The notes beneath the pieces were generated by a model. The model did no database searches. It was not told the DNA's origin and was given only the letters and a program-made list of their open reading frames with translations. The translations under genes and the position numbers were made by a program. Positions 1 through 5,662 of a stretch of 7,694 bases of DNA are shown one piece after another (position 1 is the first letter of the stretch; every line of letters starts with the position of its first letter). The stretch covers positions 1-7,694 of the forward strand of contig JAUSKS010000175.1 of NCBI GenBank assembly GCA_030646595.1. Reading direction: 5' to 3'. Source of the stretch: Gallionellaceae bacterium (GTDB lineage Bacteria; Pseudomonadota; Gammaproteobacteria; Burkholderiales; Gallionellaceae).

Positions 1-75
1 ACAAACGCGGCGTCGTGCCGCCGCACTCCATACCGAGGTTACACAGTGTCGCCTATATTCCTGACTCCTGAGTAA
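1..75 (+). other. Possible 3' end of an upstream gene
   Basis: All three forward frames are open from base 1 and close within 14 bases of each other (TGA 62-64, TGA 69-71, TAA 73-75). A coding region entering from the left would therefore end just before the next gene at 89. The frame cannot be chosen with confidence and the 20-24 residues are not recognisable. If a gene does end here, the gap to the next start is only 13-26 bases, which would make the two genes an operon. Confidence 0.3.
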
Positions 76-88
76 ATCCATTCACCTC

Positions 89-610
89 ATGACAAAAGAA
101 ACCAACAGCAAATCGCGCGTAACTAAATGGCGTGGCTATGCCGTTAGCGTACTGGTGTTCGTGATTATTGTTGTCAGCATGCGCGTCTGGCAGCAACGCG
201 ATATACCTAGCGGAACCGCTCCCGCCTTGCAGGGTGTCACGCTCGCGGGTCAACCCTATACGCTGCCCACCCACCCTGAAAAACCAGTGCTGGTGCATTT
301 TTGGGCGACCTGGTGTCCAGTCTGTCGTGCGGAACAGGATTCCATCGCCGCGATTGCGCAGGATTATCCGAACACCATCACCATAGCCATGCAGAGCGGA
401 GGTTCGGCGGAAATAACCCGCTACATGCAGGAACAGAAAATAAATTTTCCGGTAGTGAACGATACTGATGGCACACTCTCCAGCACGTGGGGCATTCGTG
501 GCGTACCTACCAGTTTTGTTGTCGCGCCTGATGGCCAGATACGCTTTGTGGAGGTTGGCTACACTACGGGTATAGGCCTGCGGTTAAGGCTCTGGTTGGC
601 TGGTCTTTGA
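89..610 (+). CDS. Membrane-anchored TlpA/ScsD-like thiol-disulfide oxidoreductase
   Basis: A 173-residue thioredoxin-fold protein. It has a short basic N-terminus, one membrane segment at about residues 15-32, and then a periplasmic domain. The active site is WATWCPVC, with cysteines 76 and 79. The cis-proline loop GVPTSF (Pro140) and the following strand VVAPDGQI are typical of TlpA/ResA/DsbE relatives. The length and the single anchor fit the group often annotated as protein disulfide oxidoreductase or ScsD-like, which reduce or exchange disulfides in periplasmic partners. The partner cannot be told from this window, and no cytochrome c maturation genes are visible. The ATG at 89 has no clear Shine-Dalgarno sequence, but no better start exists in frame. 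It may be cotranscribed with whatever ends at 62-75. The family is clear; the specific role is inference. Confidence 0.88.
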   Translation: MTKETNSKSRVTKWRGYAVSVLVFVIIVVSMRVWQQRDIPSGTAPALQGVTLAGQPYTLPTHPEKPVLVHFWATWCPVCRAEQDSIAAIAQDYPNTITIAMQSGGSAEITRYMQEQKINFPVVNDTDGTLSSTWGIRGVPTSFVVAPDGQIRFVEVGYTTGIGLRLRLWLAGL

Positions 611-671
611 ATCACCAGGGCAAACGTCACTTAACTTGCTTAGGACTGAACACTTAAACATAAAGGATGGT

Positions 672-1646
672 ATGAACGAATTGCAATCAATAGGCGCGTG
701 GTGGATGTGGGCCGGGTTCGGCACGTTCGTGCTGACCATGCTGGCGGTGGACATGTTTTTGCTGGGCCGGCATGGCGCGCACAAGGTCACGGTACGCGAA
801 GCGCTGACCTGGTCGCTGGTGTGGTTCACGATGGCGCTGCTGTTCGGAGGGGCTCTCTGGGGTTGGCTGGATCATACCGCCGGGCGCGAGGTGGCAGATG
901 CCAAGGTGATGGAATATCTGACCGGCTACCTGCTGGAAAAGGCGCTGGCCACGGACAACATTTTTGTCTTTGTGATGCTGTTCAGCTATTTTGCCGTGCC
1001 GCTGGAATACCAGAAGCGCGTGCTGGTGTATGGTGTGCTGGGTGCCATCGTGATGCGCGTGGTGCTGATCCTGCTCGGCGCCTGGATGATCGCGCACTTC
1101 CATTGGGTGTTGTATATTTTTGGCGCCTTTCTGCTGGTGACCGGCATCAAGATGTTTTTGTTTGCCCATCACAAGCCTGACCTTGCCAAAAATCCGCTGT
1201 TGAAATGGCTGCGCAGTCATATGCGCATCACGGATAGCTATCACGGCGACAGATTTTGGATTTACGAAAAAGGCGTGCGCTGGTTCACGCCGATGTTTTT
1301 GGTACTGATGCTGATCGAGGCTTCCGACCTGATTTTTGCGATGGACAGCATCCCCGCCATTTTCGCCGTCACCAGCGACCCGTTTATCGTGCTCACTTCC
1401 AACATCTTCGCCATTTTAGGCTTGCGCGCTTTGTATTTCCTGCTGGCCGACATGGCCGCGCGCTTTCATTTGCTCAAATATGGTCTGGCGGTGGTACTGA
1501 TGTTCGTTGGTGTCAAAATGCTGATCGTGGATTGGTTCAAGATTCCGGTGGCGGTGTCCCTGGGTGTCATCATCGCCGTGCTCGCTATGAGTATAATGCT
1601 GAGCTTGATCGCAACACGCGGACAAAAACCGCCTGCGGCGGGTTAA
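672..1646 (+). CDS. alx: TerC/Alx family integral membrane protein, probable Mn2+ exporter
   Basis: A 324-residue polytopic protein closely resembling E. coli Alx along its whole length. Shared blocks include the AVD motif in the first helix (Asp27), the EKALATDNIFV segment (Asp95), the VYGVLGAI helix, the YIFGAFLL helix, and the TerC signature EASDLIFAMDSIPAIFAVT (Glu216, Asp219, Asp225) followed by DPFIVLTSN. The buried acidic residues suggest cation transport; E. coli Alx is linked to manganese export and alkaline pH. The frame is open to a TTG at 636. I chose the ATG at 672 because AAGGA lies just upstream (663-667, a short 4-base spacing) and the resulting N-terminus aligns with Alx. The gap of 61 bases from the thioredoxin gene suggests cotranscription. 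The YqhA gene follows 26 bases after the stop. The symbol is by family resemblance only. Confidence 0.9.
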   Translation: MNELQSIGAWWMWAGFGTFVLTMLAVDMFLLGRHGAHKVTVREALTWSLVWFTMALLFGGALWGWLDHTAGREVADAKVMEYLTGYLLEKALATDNIFVFVMLFSYFAVPLEYQKRVLVYGVLGAIVMRVVLILLGAWMIAHFHWVLYIFGAFLLVTGIKMFLFAHHKPDLAKNPLLKWLRSHMRITDSYHGDRFWIYEKGVRWFTPMFLVLMLIEASDLIFAMDSIPAIFAVTSDPFIVLTSNIFAILGLRALYFLLADMAARFHLLKYGLAVVLMFVGVKMLIVDWFKIPVAVSLGVIIAVLAMSIMLSLIATRGQKPPAAG

Positions 1647-1672
1647 CAATGGCCATAAATTTTGGAGACTAA

Positions 1673-2191
1673 ATGAAACGTATCGAGCACGGTTTGGAAA
1701 TGTTTATGTTCGGCAGCCGCTGGCTTCTGGTGCCTTTTTACATGGGGCTGGTCGGTGGCATTGCCTTGTTGCTGGTGAAATTTATCAAGTCCTTTGTCGC
1801 GCTGGTGCCGACCGTGTTTACCGGGGACAGTGGTGCTGCGCTGTTGGGGATACTGTCGCTGGTGGACATTACCCTGGTAGCCAATCTGCTGATCATCATT
1901 ATCTTTGCCGGCTACGAAAACTTTGTTTCCAAAATTGACACCGGCGACAGCGAAGACCGCCCGAGCTGGATGGGACATGTAAGTTTTTCCGATCTCAAGC
2001 TCAAACTCATCGGTTCCATCGTCGCCATTTCCGGTATCGAACTGCTCAAGTACTTCATAAACGTCAAGGAGGTCAGCACCCACGAGTTGGCTTGGGCGGT
2101 GGGCATACACCTGACGCTGGTATTTTCCGGGGTGATGTTCGCGCTGATGGATCGTATTTCTGGCAGCACACATGGTGCCGCAAAGAAATAA
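1673..2191 (+). CDS. yqhA: YqhA/UPF0114 family inner membrane protein
   Basis: A 172-residue protein matching the UPF0114 (TIGR00645) family; E. coli YqhA is about the same size. The N-terminal block FGSRWLLVPFYMGL and the family hallmark LSLVDITLVANLL followed by FAGYENFVSKID (residues 61-89) are both present. So are SIVAISGIELLK and the C-terminal HLTLVFSG helix ending near MDRIS. About four membrane segments are visible, at roughly 11-36, 55-79, 111-127 and 140-158. The function is unknown in the family. A GGAG at 1664-1667 precedes the ATG at a proper distance. The gene lies 26 bases behind the Alx-like gene on the same strand, so the two are probably translated from one message. This suggests a shared ionic or envelope-stress role, which is inference. 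Confidence 0.93.
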   Translation: MKRIEHGLEMFMFGSRWLLVPFYMGLVGGIALLLVKFIKSFVALVPTVFTGDSGAALLGILSLVDITLVANLLIIIIFAGYENFVSKIDTGDSEDRPSWMGHVSFSDLKLKLIGSIVAISGIELLKYFINVKEVSTHELAWAVGIHLTLVFSGVMFALMDRISGSTHGAAKK

Positions 2192-2194
2192 GGG

Positions 2195-2220
2195 ACGTTG
2201 ATAGTTACATCGATCAACGT
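2195..2220 (+). repeat. 8-bp perfect inverted repeat after the UPF0114 gene
   Basis: The arms ACGTTGAT (2195-2202) and ATCAACGT (2213-2220) are perfect reverse complements around a 10-base loop, starting 3 bases after the UPF0114 stop codon. The stem has only moderate GC content and no T-tract follows, so it is a poor intrinsic terminator. It could be an RNA-stabilising hairpin, a weak terminator, or a binding site for a dimeric regulator ahead of the diguanylate cyclase gene. Confidence 0.45.
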
Positions 2221-2279
2221 AATTGTGGTCATGCTATCGGGAACAAGTTGCGGGCTGGTGGGCTGCACATTTACTACGT

Positions 2280-3140
2280 ATGAAAAAAGTTTTTGACAAA
2301 GTAAATTTTGTGCTGGACAAGTGTTCGCGGACACAGATAAGTCTCATTTCCATGGCGTTTGTTGCCTTCATTGCCTTGATAGATATTGTGGTTGGCTACG
2401 AAATAGCCATTTCAATTTTCTTCCTGATACCTATTGTAATATCAACATGGTACGGCAGCCACCGCGCAGGAATTACTTGCAGCATTCTTTCTGCCATTAT
2501 TTGGTTTGTTATTGATTACACTGGGCATCCATACACTAATCCAGCTGGCCCTTATTGGAATGCTACAGTTAGATTAGGCTTCTTCCTGATTATTGAAGGA
2601 TTGCTTACTCAATTAAAAATCCGCTTTAACATAGAACAGTATCTGTCGAGAACGGATAAATTGACTAACCTGCTTAATGTACGCGGATTTACTGAACAAG
2701 CGGAAAAGCTATTCAGCTTGGCTTTCCGCTATAAGCGGCCAGTTGTGCTTGCTTATATTGATTTGGATGACTTCAAAAAAATAAATGATGGACTTGGTCA
2801 TGGCGAGGGCGACAAGGTGCTGCAAATTGTGGGAGCGAGAATTTTGATTTCTTTGCGCGCTGCTGATGTGGCCGGTCGTTTAGGTGGAGATGAATTTGCA
2901 ATCGTGTTACCCGAGACAGATGTAGCAGGAGCAAAGGCTATGTTCGACTCTCTTAGAGGTGCTCTATTGGAGGAGATGCAAAAACACAACTGGCTGATAA
3001 GTTTCAGTATCGGCGTTGTTTCATTTGACGCACCAGCATGTAATCTTAAGCAGGCGATTGCACTTGCCGATTCTTTAATGTATCAAGTTAAAGCGCGTGG
3101 CAAGAACAGCATTATTTTCCAGCATAATCGGGCAATGTGA
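2280..3140 (+). CDS. Membrane-bound GGDEF diguanylate cyclase
   Basis: A 286-residue protein that would make c-di-GMP from two GTP at the inner membrane. Residues 1-115 hold about four membrane helices (near 22-40, 42-58, 63-80, 96-112), with the motifs YEIAISIFFLIPI and PYWNATVRLGFFL. This sensor-like module is common ahead of GGDEF domains but has no ligand I can name. The GGDEF domain follows from about residue 122, beginning LSRTDKLTNLLN. It has metal- and substrate-site residues in YIDLDDFKKIND (Asp161, Asn169) and an intact GGDEF at 202-206. An RxxD inhibitory site (Arg193-Asp196) sits five residues upstream. Both the active site and product inhibition therefore look functional. The frame extends to a TTG at 2223, but ATG 2280 gives the natural start of the membrane module; neither has a good Shine-Dalgarno. 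The gene is markedly AT-richer than its neighbours. Confidence 0.92.
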   Translation: MKKVFDKVNFVLDKCSRTQISLISMAFVAFIALIDIVVGYEIAISIFFLIPIVISTWYGSHRAGITCSILSAIIWFVIDYTGHPYTNPAGPYWNATVRLGFFLIIEGLLTQLKIRFNIEQYLSRTDKLTNLLNVRGFTEQAEKLFSLAFRYKRPVVLAYIDLDDFKKINDGLGHGEGDKVLQIVGARILISLRAADVAGRLGGDEFAIVLPETDVAGAKAMFDSLRGALLEEMQKHNWLISFSIGVVSFDAPACNLKQAIALADSLMYQVKARGKNSIIFQHNRAM

Positions 3141-3170
3141 ACATAATTTAGTATATTTTAAAATAATTAT
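3141..3170 (+). promoter_or_regulatory. Very AT-rich patch before psiE, possible promoter
   Basis: Only 2 of these 30 bases are G or C. The patch contains -10-like hexamers TATATT (3152-3157) and TAAAAT (3159-3164) ahead of the PsiE family gene. No convincing -35 was found at the right distance; the nearest, GTGAAC at 3137-3142, matches the consensus at only 3 of 6 bases. A separate promoter for the PsiE gene is plausible but unproven. I see no Pho box. Confidence 0.3.
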
Positions 3171-3185
3171 CGGGGGAAATTGAAA

Positions 3186-3614
3186 ATGCAGAATATTAAA
3201 CAATTCAACCAGAGACTCCTCGCTCTGGTTGAAAACATTGGCCTATTGGTTATTGCCATTGCCACGGTATTTGCCATGGCAAACGAAACCTTAACCATGG
3301 TGCGAGCCATGCAGGTGACGTTAACCGATCTGCTGTTACTCTTTCTATTCTTGGAAGTACTGGCGATGGTAGGGTTGTACTATCACTCTGGCAAATTGCC
3401 AGTACGCTTCCCGCTTTACATCGCCATGGTCGCGCTGGCGCGTTACCTGATTCTGGATATGAAAGCGATGGACAACTGGCGCATGCTCGCGGTAACCGCC
3501 TCAATTTTGCTGCTGACAATGGCGGTGTTTTTGATACGTTACGGTCACGTGCACTTTCCTTATCCCGGTGACGAGACACCGGATCGGCGGCATATCAATC
3601 GGTCGAAGGATTGA
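3186..3614 (+). CDS. psiE: PsiE family (phosphate-starvation-inducible) membrane protein
   Basis: A 142-residue protein with four predicted membrane helices (about 15-33, 46-64, 75-91, 100-118), similar in size to E. coli PsiE (136 residues). The most telling part is the loop and third helix, PVRFPLYIAMVALARYLILD, which resembles the [20 protein letters not shown] segment of PsiE. The C-terminus is short and charged. In E. coli the gene responds to phosphate starvation and cAMP-CRP; the molecular function is unknown. The frame begins at a TTG (3180), but ATG 3186 sits 8 bases behind GGGGGA (3172-3177), so I use the ATG. The gene is 45 bases downstream of the diguanylate cyclase. No Pho box was found upstream, so phosphate regulation should not be assumed here. 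Confidence 0.82.
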   Translation: MQNIKQFNQRLLALVENIGLLVIAIATVFAMANETLTMVRAMQVTLTDLLLLFLFLEVLAMVGLYYHSGKLPVRFPLYIAMVALARYLILDMKAMDNWRMLAVTASILLLTMAVFLIRYGHVHFPYPGDETPDRRHINRSKD

Positions 3615-3637
3615 AAGGGAGATTGAAAGCAAGCATA

Positions 3638-3666
3638 GCCCGGATGGAATGCAATGGAATCCGGGC
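3638..3666 (+). repeat. Intergenic palindromic repeat, possible terminator of psiE
   Basis: Perfect 8-bp arms GCCCGGAT (3638-3645) and ATCCGGGC (3659-3666) enclose a 13-base loop, 23 bases after the PsiE stop. The form TAGCCCGGAT...AATCCGGG resembles a palindromic repeat I recall being scattered between genes in many proteobacterial genomes. A run of five T lies at 3675-3679, nine bases past the stem, so termination is possible but not textbook. Identification as a dispersed repeat is from memory of the motif, not from a search. Confidence 0.5.
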
Positions 3667-3703
3667 AACGCTCGTTTTTGGTAATAAAAATGCGGGCCGT
3701 GAG

Positions 3704-3729
3704 GGGCTATCTTAATAGCACGATAGCTC
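3704..3729 (+). repeat. Short inverted repeat upstream of the DMT gene
   Basis: GCTATC (3706-3711) pairs with GATAGC (3722-3727). The stem extends to 8 bp with one G-T pair (3704-3711 with 3722-3729) around a 10-base loop. It ends 25 bases before the TATAAT at 3755. No T-tract follows on either strand. It could be an operator or a chance hairpin. Confidence 0.3.
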
Positions 3730-3754
3730 ACCCCGCCGGAACATCAGAGGCGAC

Positions 3755-3760
3755 TATAAT
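3755..3760 (+). promoter_or_regulatory. Consensus -10 box placed for leaderless transcription
   Basis: A perfect TATAAT ends 6 bases before the ATG at 3767. Transcription normally begins about 7 bases after the -10 box, which here is the A of the start codon. No Shine-Dalgarno precedes the ATG, consistent with a leaderless message. The weak point is the -35 region: nothing close to TTGACA lies 16-18 bases upstream, and there is no TG extension. Confidence 0.4.
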
Positions 3761-3766
3761 CCCGAC

Positions 3767-4831
3767 ATGTCTTTCTCTATATTCAGTCCCGGCATTATCA
3801 GCGCGCTTGGCGCGGCGGCGCTTTTTGGCGTAAGTACGCCGCTGGCCAAACTGCTGGTGGAAATAGTGTCGCCCGTGATGCTGGCCGGGTTGCTTTATCT
3901 GGGATCCGGAACAGGGCTGCTGCTTTGGTTCCTGTGGCGCAGACATCGGCGCGCTCATGTGGCGCAAGAGGCCGCGCTCACGCGGCGCGATGTGCCATGG
4001 TTGGTCGGCACAATTCTTGCGGGCGGTGTACTCGGTCCGGTGCTGCTGATGCTGGGCCTGTCGCACACTCCGGCTTCCAATGCTTCGCTGCTGCTCAATC
4101 TGGAAGGTGTGTTCACGGCGGCTCTCGCCTGGTTTGTGTTCAAGGAAAATTTCGACCGGCGCATCGCGCTCGGCATGCTGCTCATTGTTGCAGGTGGCGT
4201 GTTTCTGACTTGGTCGAATGAAACAGATCGAAGCGCTACACTGTGGTCGCTTGCCATCGTAGCCGCCTGTTTCGCGTGGGCGATAGACAACAATCTCACG
4301 CGCAAAATTTCGGCGGGTGATCCGGTGCAGATCGCGGGCATTAAAGGCATGGTTGCTGGCATCGTGAACACCGGTATTGCGCTGGCGTGGGGTGATGCGC
4401 TACCCGATATGGCGACCCTTGCGGCAGCGGGTATTTTGGGTGCGCTGGGCTATGGCGTAAGTCTGGTGCTGTTCGTGCTCGCGCTGCGGCATTTGGGCAG
4501 CGCGCGCACCGGCGCTTATTTTTCCACCGCGCCTTTTAACGGCGTAGCACTTTCACTGATACTGTTACGTGAGACGCCGGGGTTGTTGTTCTGGGCTGCG
4601 GCTACGTTGATGGCAATGGGCGTGTGGCTACATCTTACTGAACGTCACGAACATGAACACAGGCACGAATCGCTCACGCATGGACACCGGCATACGCACG
4701 ATACGCATCATCAGCACACGCATGATTTTCCGTGGGAGGACAGCGAGCCACACAGCCATACTCATCTCCATGCGCCGCTGGCACACAGCCATCCGCACTA
4801 CCCGGATATACATCATCGGCATGGGCATTGA
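3767..4831 (+). CDS. EamA/DMT family transporter with histidine-rich C-terminal tail
   Basis: A 354-residue protein. Residues 1-291 look like a ten-helix drug/metabolite transporter made of two EamA halves. The first half has ALFGVSTPLAKLL near the start and PASNASLLLNLEGVFTAALAW (about 102-122) followed by the charged FKENF. The second half has FAWAIDNNLTRKIS (169-182) and a last helix pair ending at WLHLTERH. The remaining tail (294-354) is cytoplasmic or periplasmic and contains 23 histidines in 61 residues, in HxHxH runs with a few Asp and Glu and a terminal YPDIHHRHGH. Such a tail should bind Zn2+, Ni2+, Co2+ or Cu2+, so the transporter may move or sense a metal or a metal chelate. This is inference, since most EamA proteins carry small organic molecules. 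No Shine-Dalgarno is present, and the TATAAT at 3755 suggests a leaderless message. Confidence 0.88.
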   Translation: MSFSIFSPGIISALGAAALFGVSTPLAKLLVEIVSPVMLAGLLYLGSGTGLLLWFLWRRHRRAHVAQEAALTRRDVPWLVGTILAGGVLGPVLLMLGLSHTPASNASLLLNLEGVFTAALAWFVFKENFDRRIALGMLLIVAGGVFLTWSNETDRSATLWSLAIVAACFAWAIDNNLTRKISAGDPVQIAGIKGMVAGIVNTGIALAWGDALPDMATLAAAGILGALGYGVSLVLFVLALRHLGSARTGAYFSTAPFNGVALSLILLRETPGLLFWAAATLMAMGVWLHLTERHEHEHRHESLTHGHRHTHDTHHQHTHDFPWEDSEPHSHTHLHAPLAHSHPHYPDIHHRHGH

Positions 4832-4838
4832 TGCAGTG

Positions 4839-5483
4839 TCACCCACCCTTGGCCTCGCGCATCAGCAAACCCGTGGTCGAGATGCGTAATTCGAGTTCTG
4901 TCAGCTGTGTGACTGACAGAAAAGTTGCCGAGCCATAGCTGGCATCCAGCAACGGCTCCAGAAAAGCATGGCGCTGGCGTAACCCAAAAATATCAACAGG
5001 TCGTTCCTGAGCAAGTGAGTACAGGGTACGCTCAGCGTTACGCTCTTGCTCAATGGAATGATAGCGCCCTGCTACACGATCCAGTTCATATGCGGTATGC
5101 AGACCGAGCAGATTAGCCCACGGTTTCCACTTGAGTATATGCGCATCCACATATATATCATCTCCGGCAATGATGAAGGTCGCCGAACGGCCATCTGGAT
5201 AATGGAATAGCGCAGAGAAGCGTTGCGGCCCTGCCGGAATTATTGAGATGCGCGCAGCAAGCTCTTCCTGAGTAAGCGCCTGATAACCCTGCATACCCAA
5301 TGACACCGCCCCTGCCAAGCCACCCAGCGCCAGCAGCAGCAACCCCAGCAGGGTGCGATAAGCAGAGCGCAGCAAGTGGGCATGACGCAACGACACCACA
5401 CCCGCCCCCAGCATGGCTATGCCCATCACACCCAATACCAGAGCGGCAATAAGAAAAGGTGAGCTTAGCAATTGAAGCGGCAT
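4839..5483 (-). CDS. Conserved membrane protein of unknown function
   Basis: A 214-residue protein (from the ATG at 5483) with two N-terminal membrane helices, at about 8-30 and 42-65, followed by a soluble region of about 150 residues. Recognisable blocks are FHYPDGRSATF, GDDIYVDAHILKWKPWA and LLGLHTAYELDRVAGRY (108-141), then DASYGSATF (180-188). I recall these blocks from a proteobacterial family often labelled 'cation/multidrug efflux pump'. Two helices and no pump motifs make that name doubtful, and no reaction can be assigned. The frame is open up to a TTG at 5546, which has GGAG four bases upstream and would add 21 residues. I prefer ATG 5483 because the added residues are hydrophilic and lie before the membrane helix. 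The gene is convergent with the DMT gene, with 7 bp between the stops and no terminator visible between them. Confidence 0.8.
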   Translation of the reverse strand: MPLQLLSSPFLIAALVLGVMGIAMLGAGVVSLRHAHLLRSAYRTLLGLLLLALGGLAGAVSLGMQGYQALTQEELAARISIIPAGPQRFSALFHYPDGRSATFIIAGDDIYVDAHILKWKPWANLLGLHTAYELDRVAGRYHSIEQERNAERTLYSLAQERPVDIFGLRQRHAFLEPLLDASYGSATFLSVTQLTELELRISTTGLLMREAKGG

Positions 5484-5538
5484 GGCAGGAATATCCGTGT
5501 ATGCGGATCGCCTGAGCAGTGTGCCCCCGAATTCCGGT

Positions 5539-5566
5539 TTGAGCAAATTTCTCCAGCAGGTATAAC
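5539..5566 (+). promoter_or_regulatory. Candidate sigma-70 promoter for the kelch protein gene
   Basis: TTGAGC (5539-5544, 4 of 6 consensus) and TATAAC (5561-5566, 5 of 6) are 16 bases apart in the 179-base divergent gap between the minus-strand membrane protein and the kelch gene. Transcription would begin near 5573 and give a leader of about 90 bases. A second -10-like TATAAG at 5616-5621 lacks a partner -35. No clear promoter for the minus-strand gene was found in this gap. Confidence 0.4.
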
Positions 5567-5662
5567 TCGTTTATATGTTACTTCTCGCACAGACCGTATC
5601 AGCGCCCGGATCGAATATAAGCAAATCAAAGTTTTTTACTCTCAGCACTCAGGAGATATCGC

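Noticed and set aside
636..671. TTG start at 636 for the TerC/Alx gene
   Set aside because: It would add 12 hydrophilic residues not seen in Alx. ATG 672 has AAGGA just upstream and aligns with the family start.
687..1244. Long open frame on the minus strand across the TerC gene
   Set aside because: It is a His/Gln-rich shadow of a well-conserved gene on the other strand, with no domain.
2223..2279. TTG start at 2223 for the diguanylate cyclase
   Set aside because: The extra 19 residues do not resemble the known membrane module, and no ribosome site precedes the TTG.
3141..3185. Pho box upstream of the PsiE gene
   Set aside because: No sequence like CTGTCAT repeats is present; the region is simply AT-rich.
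4832..4838. Shared bidirectional terminator between the convergent DMT and membrane-protein genes
   Set aside because: Only 7 bases separate the stops and no palindrome is visible there.
5484..5546. TTG start at 5546 for the minus-strand membrane protein
   Set aside because: A GGAG lies four bases upstream, so it remains possible, but the added segment overlaps the candidate kelch promoter and is unlike a membrane-protein start. ATG 5483 is preferred.
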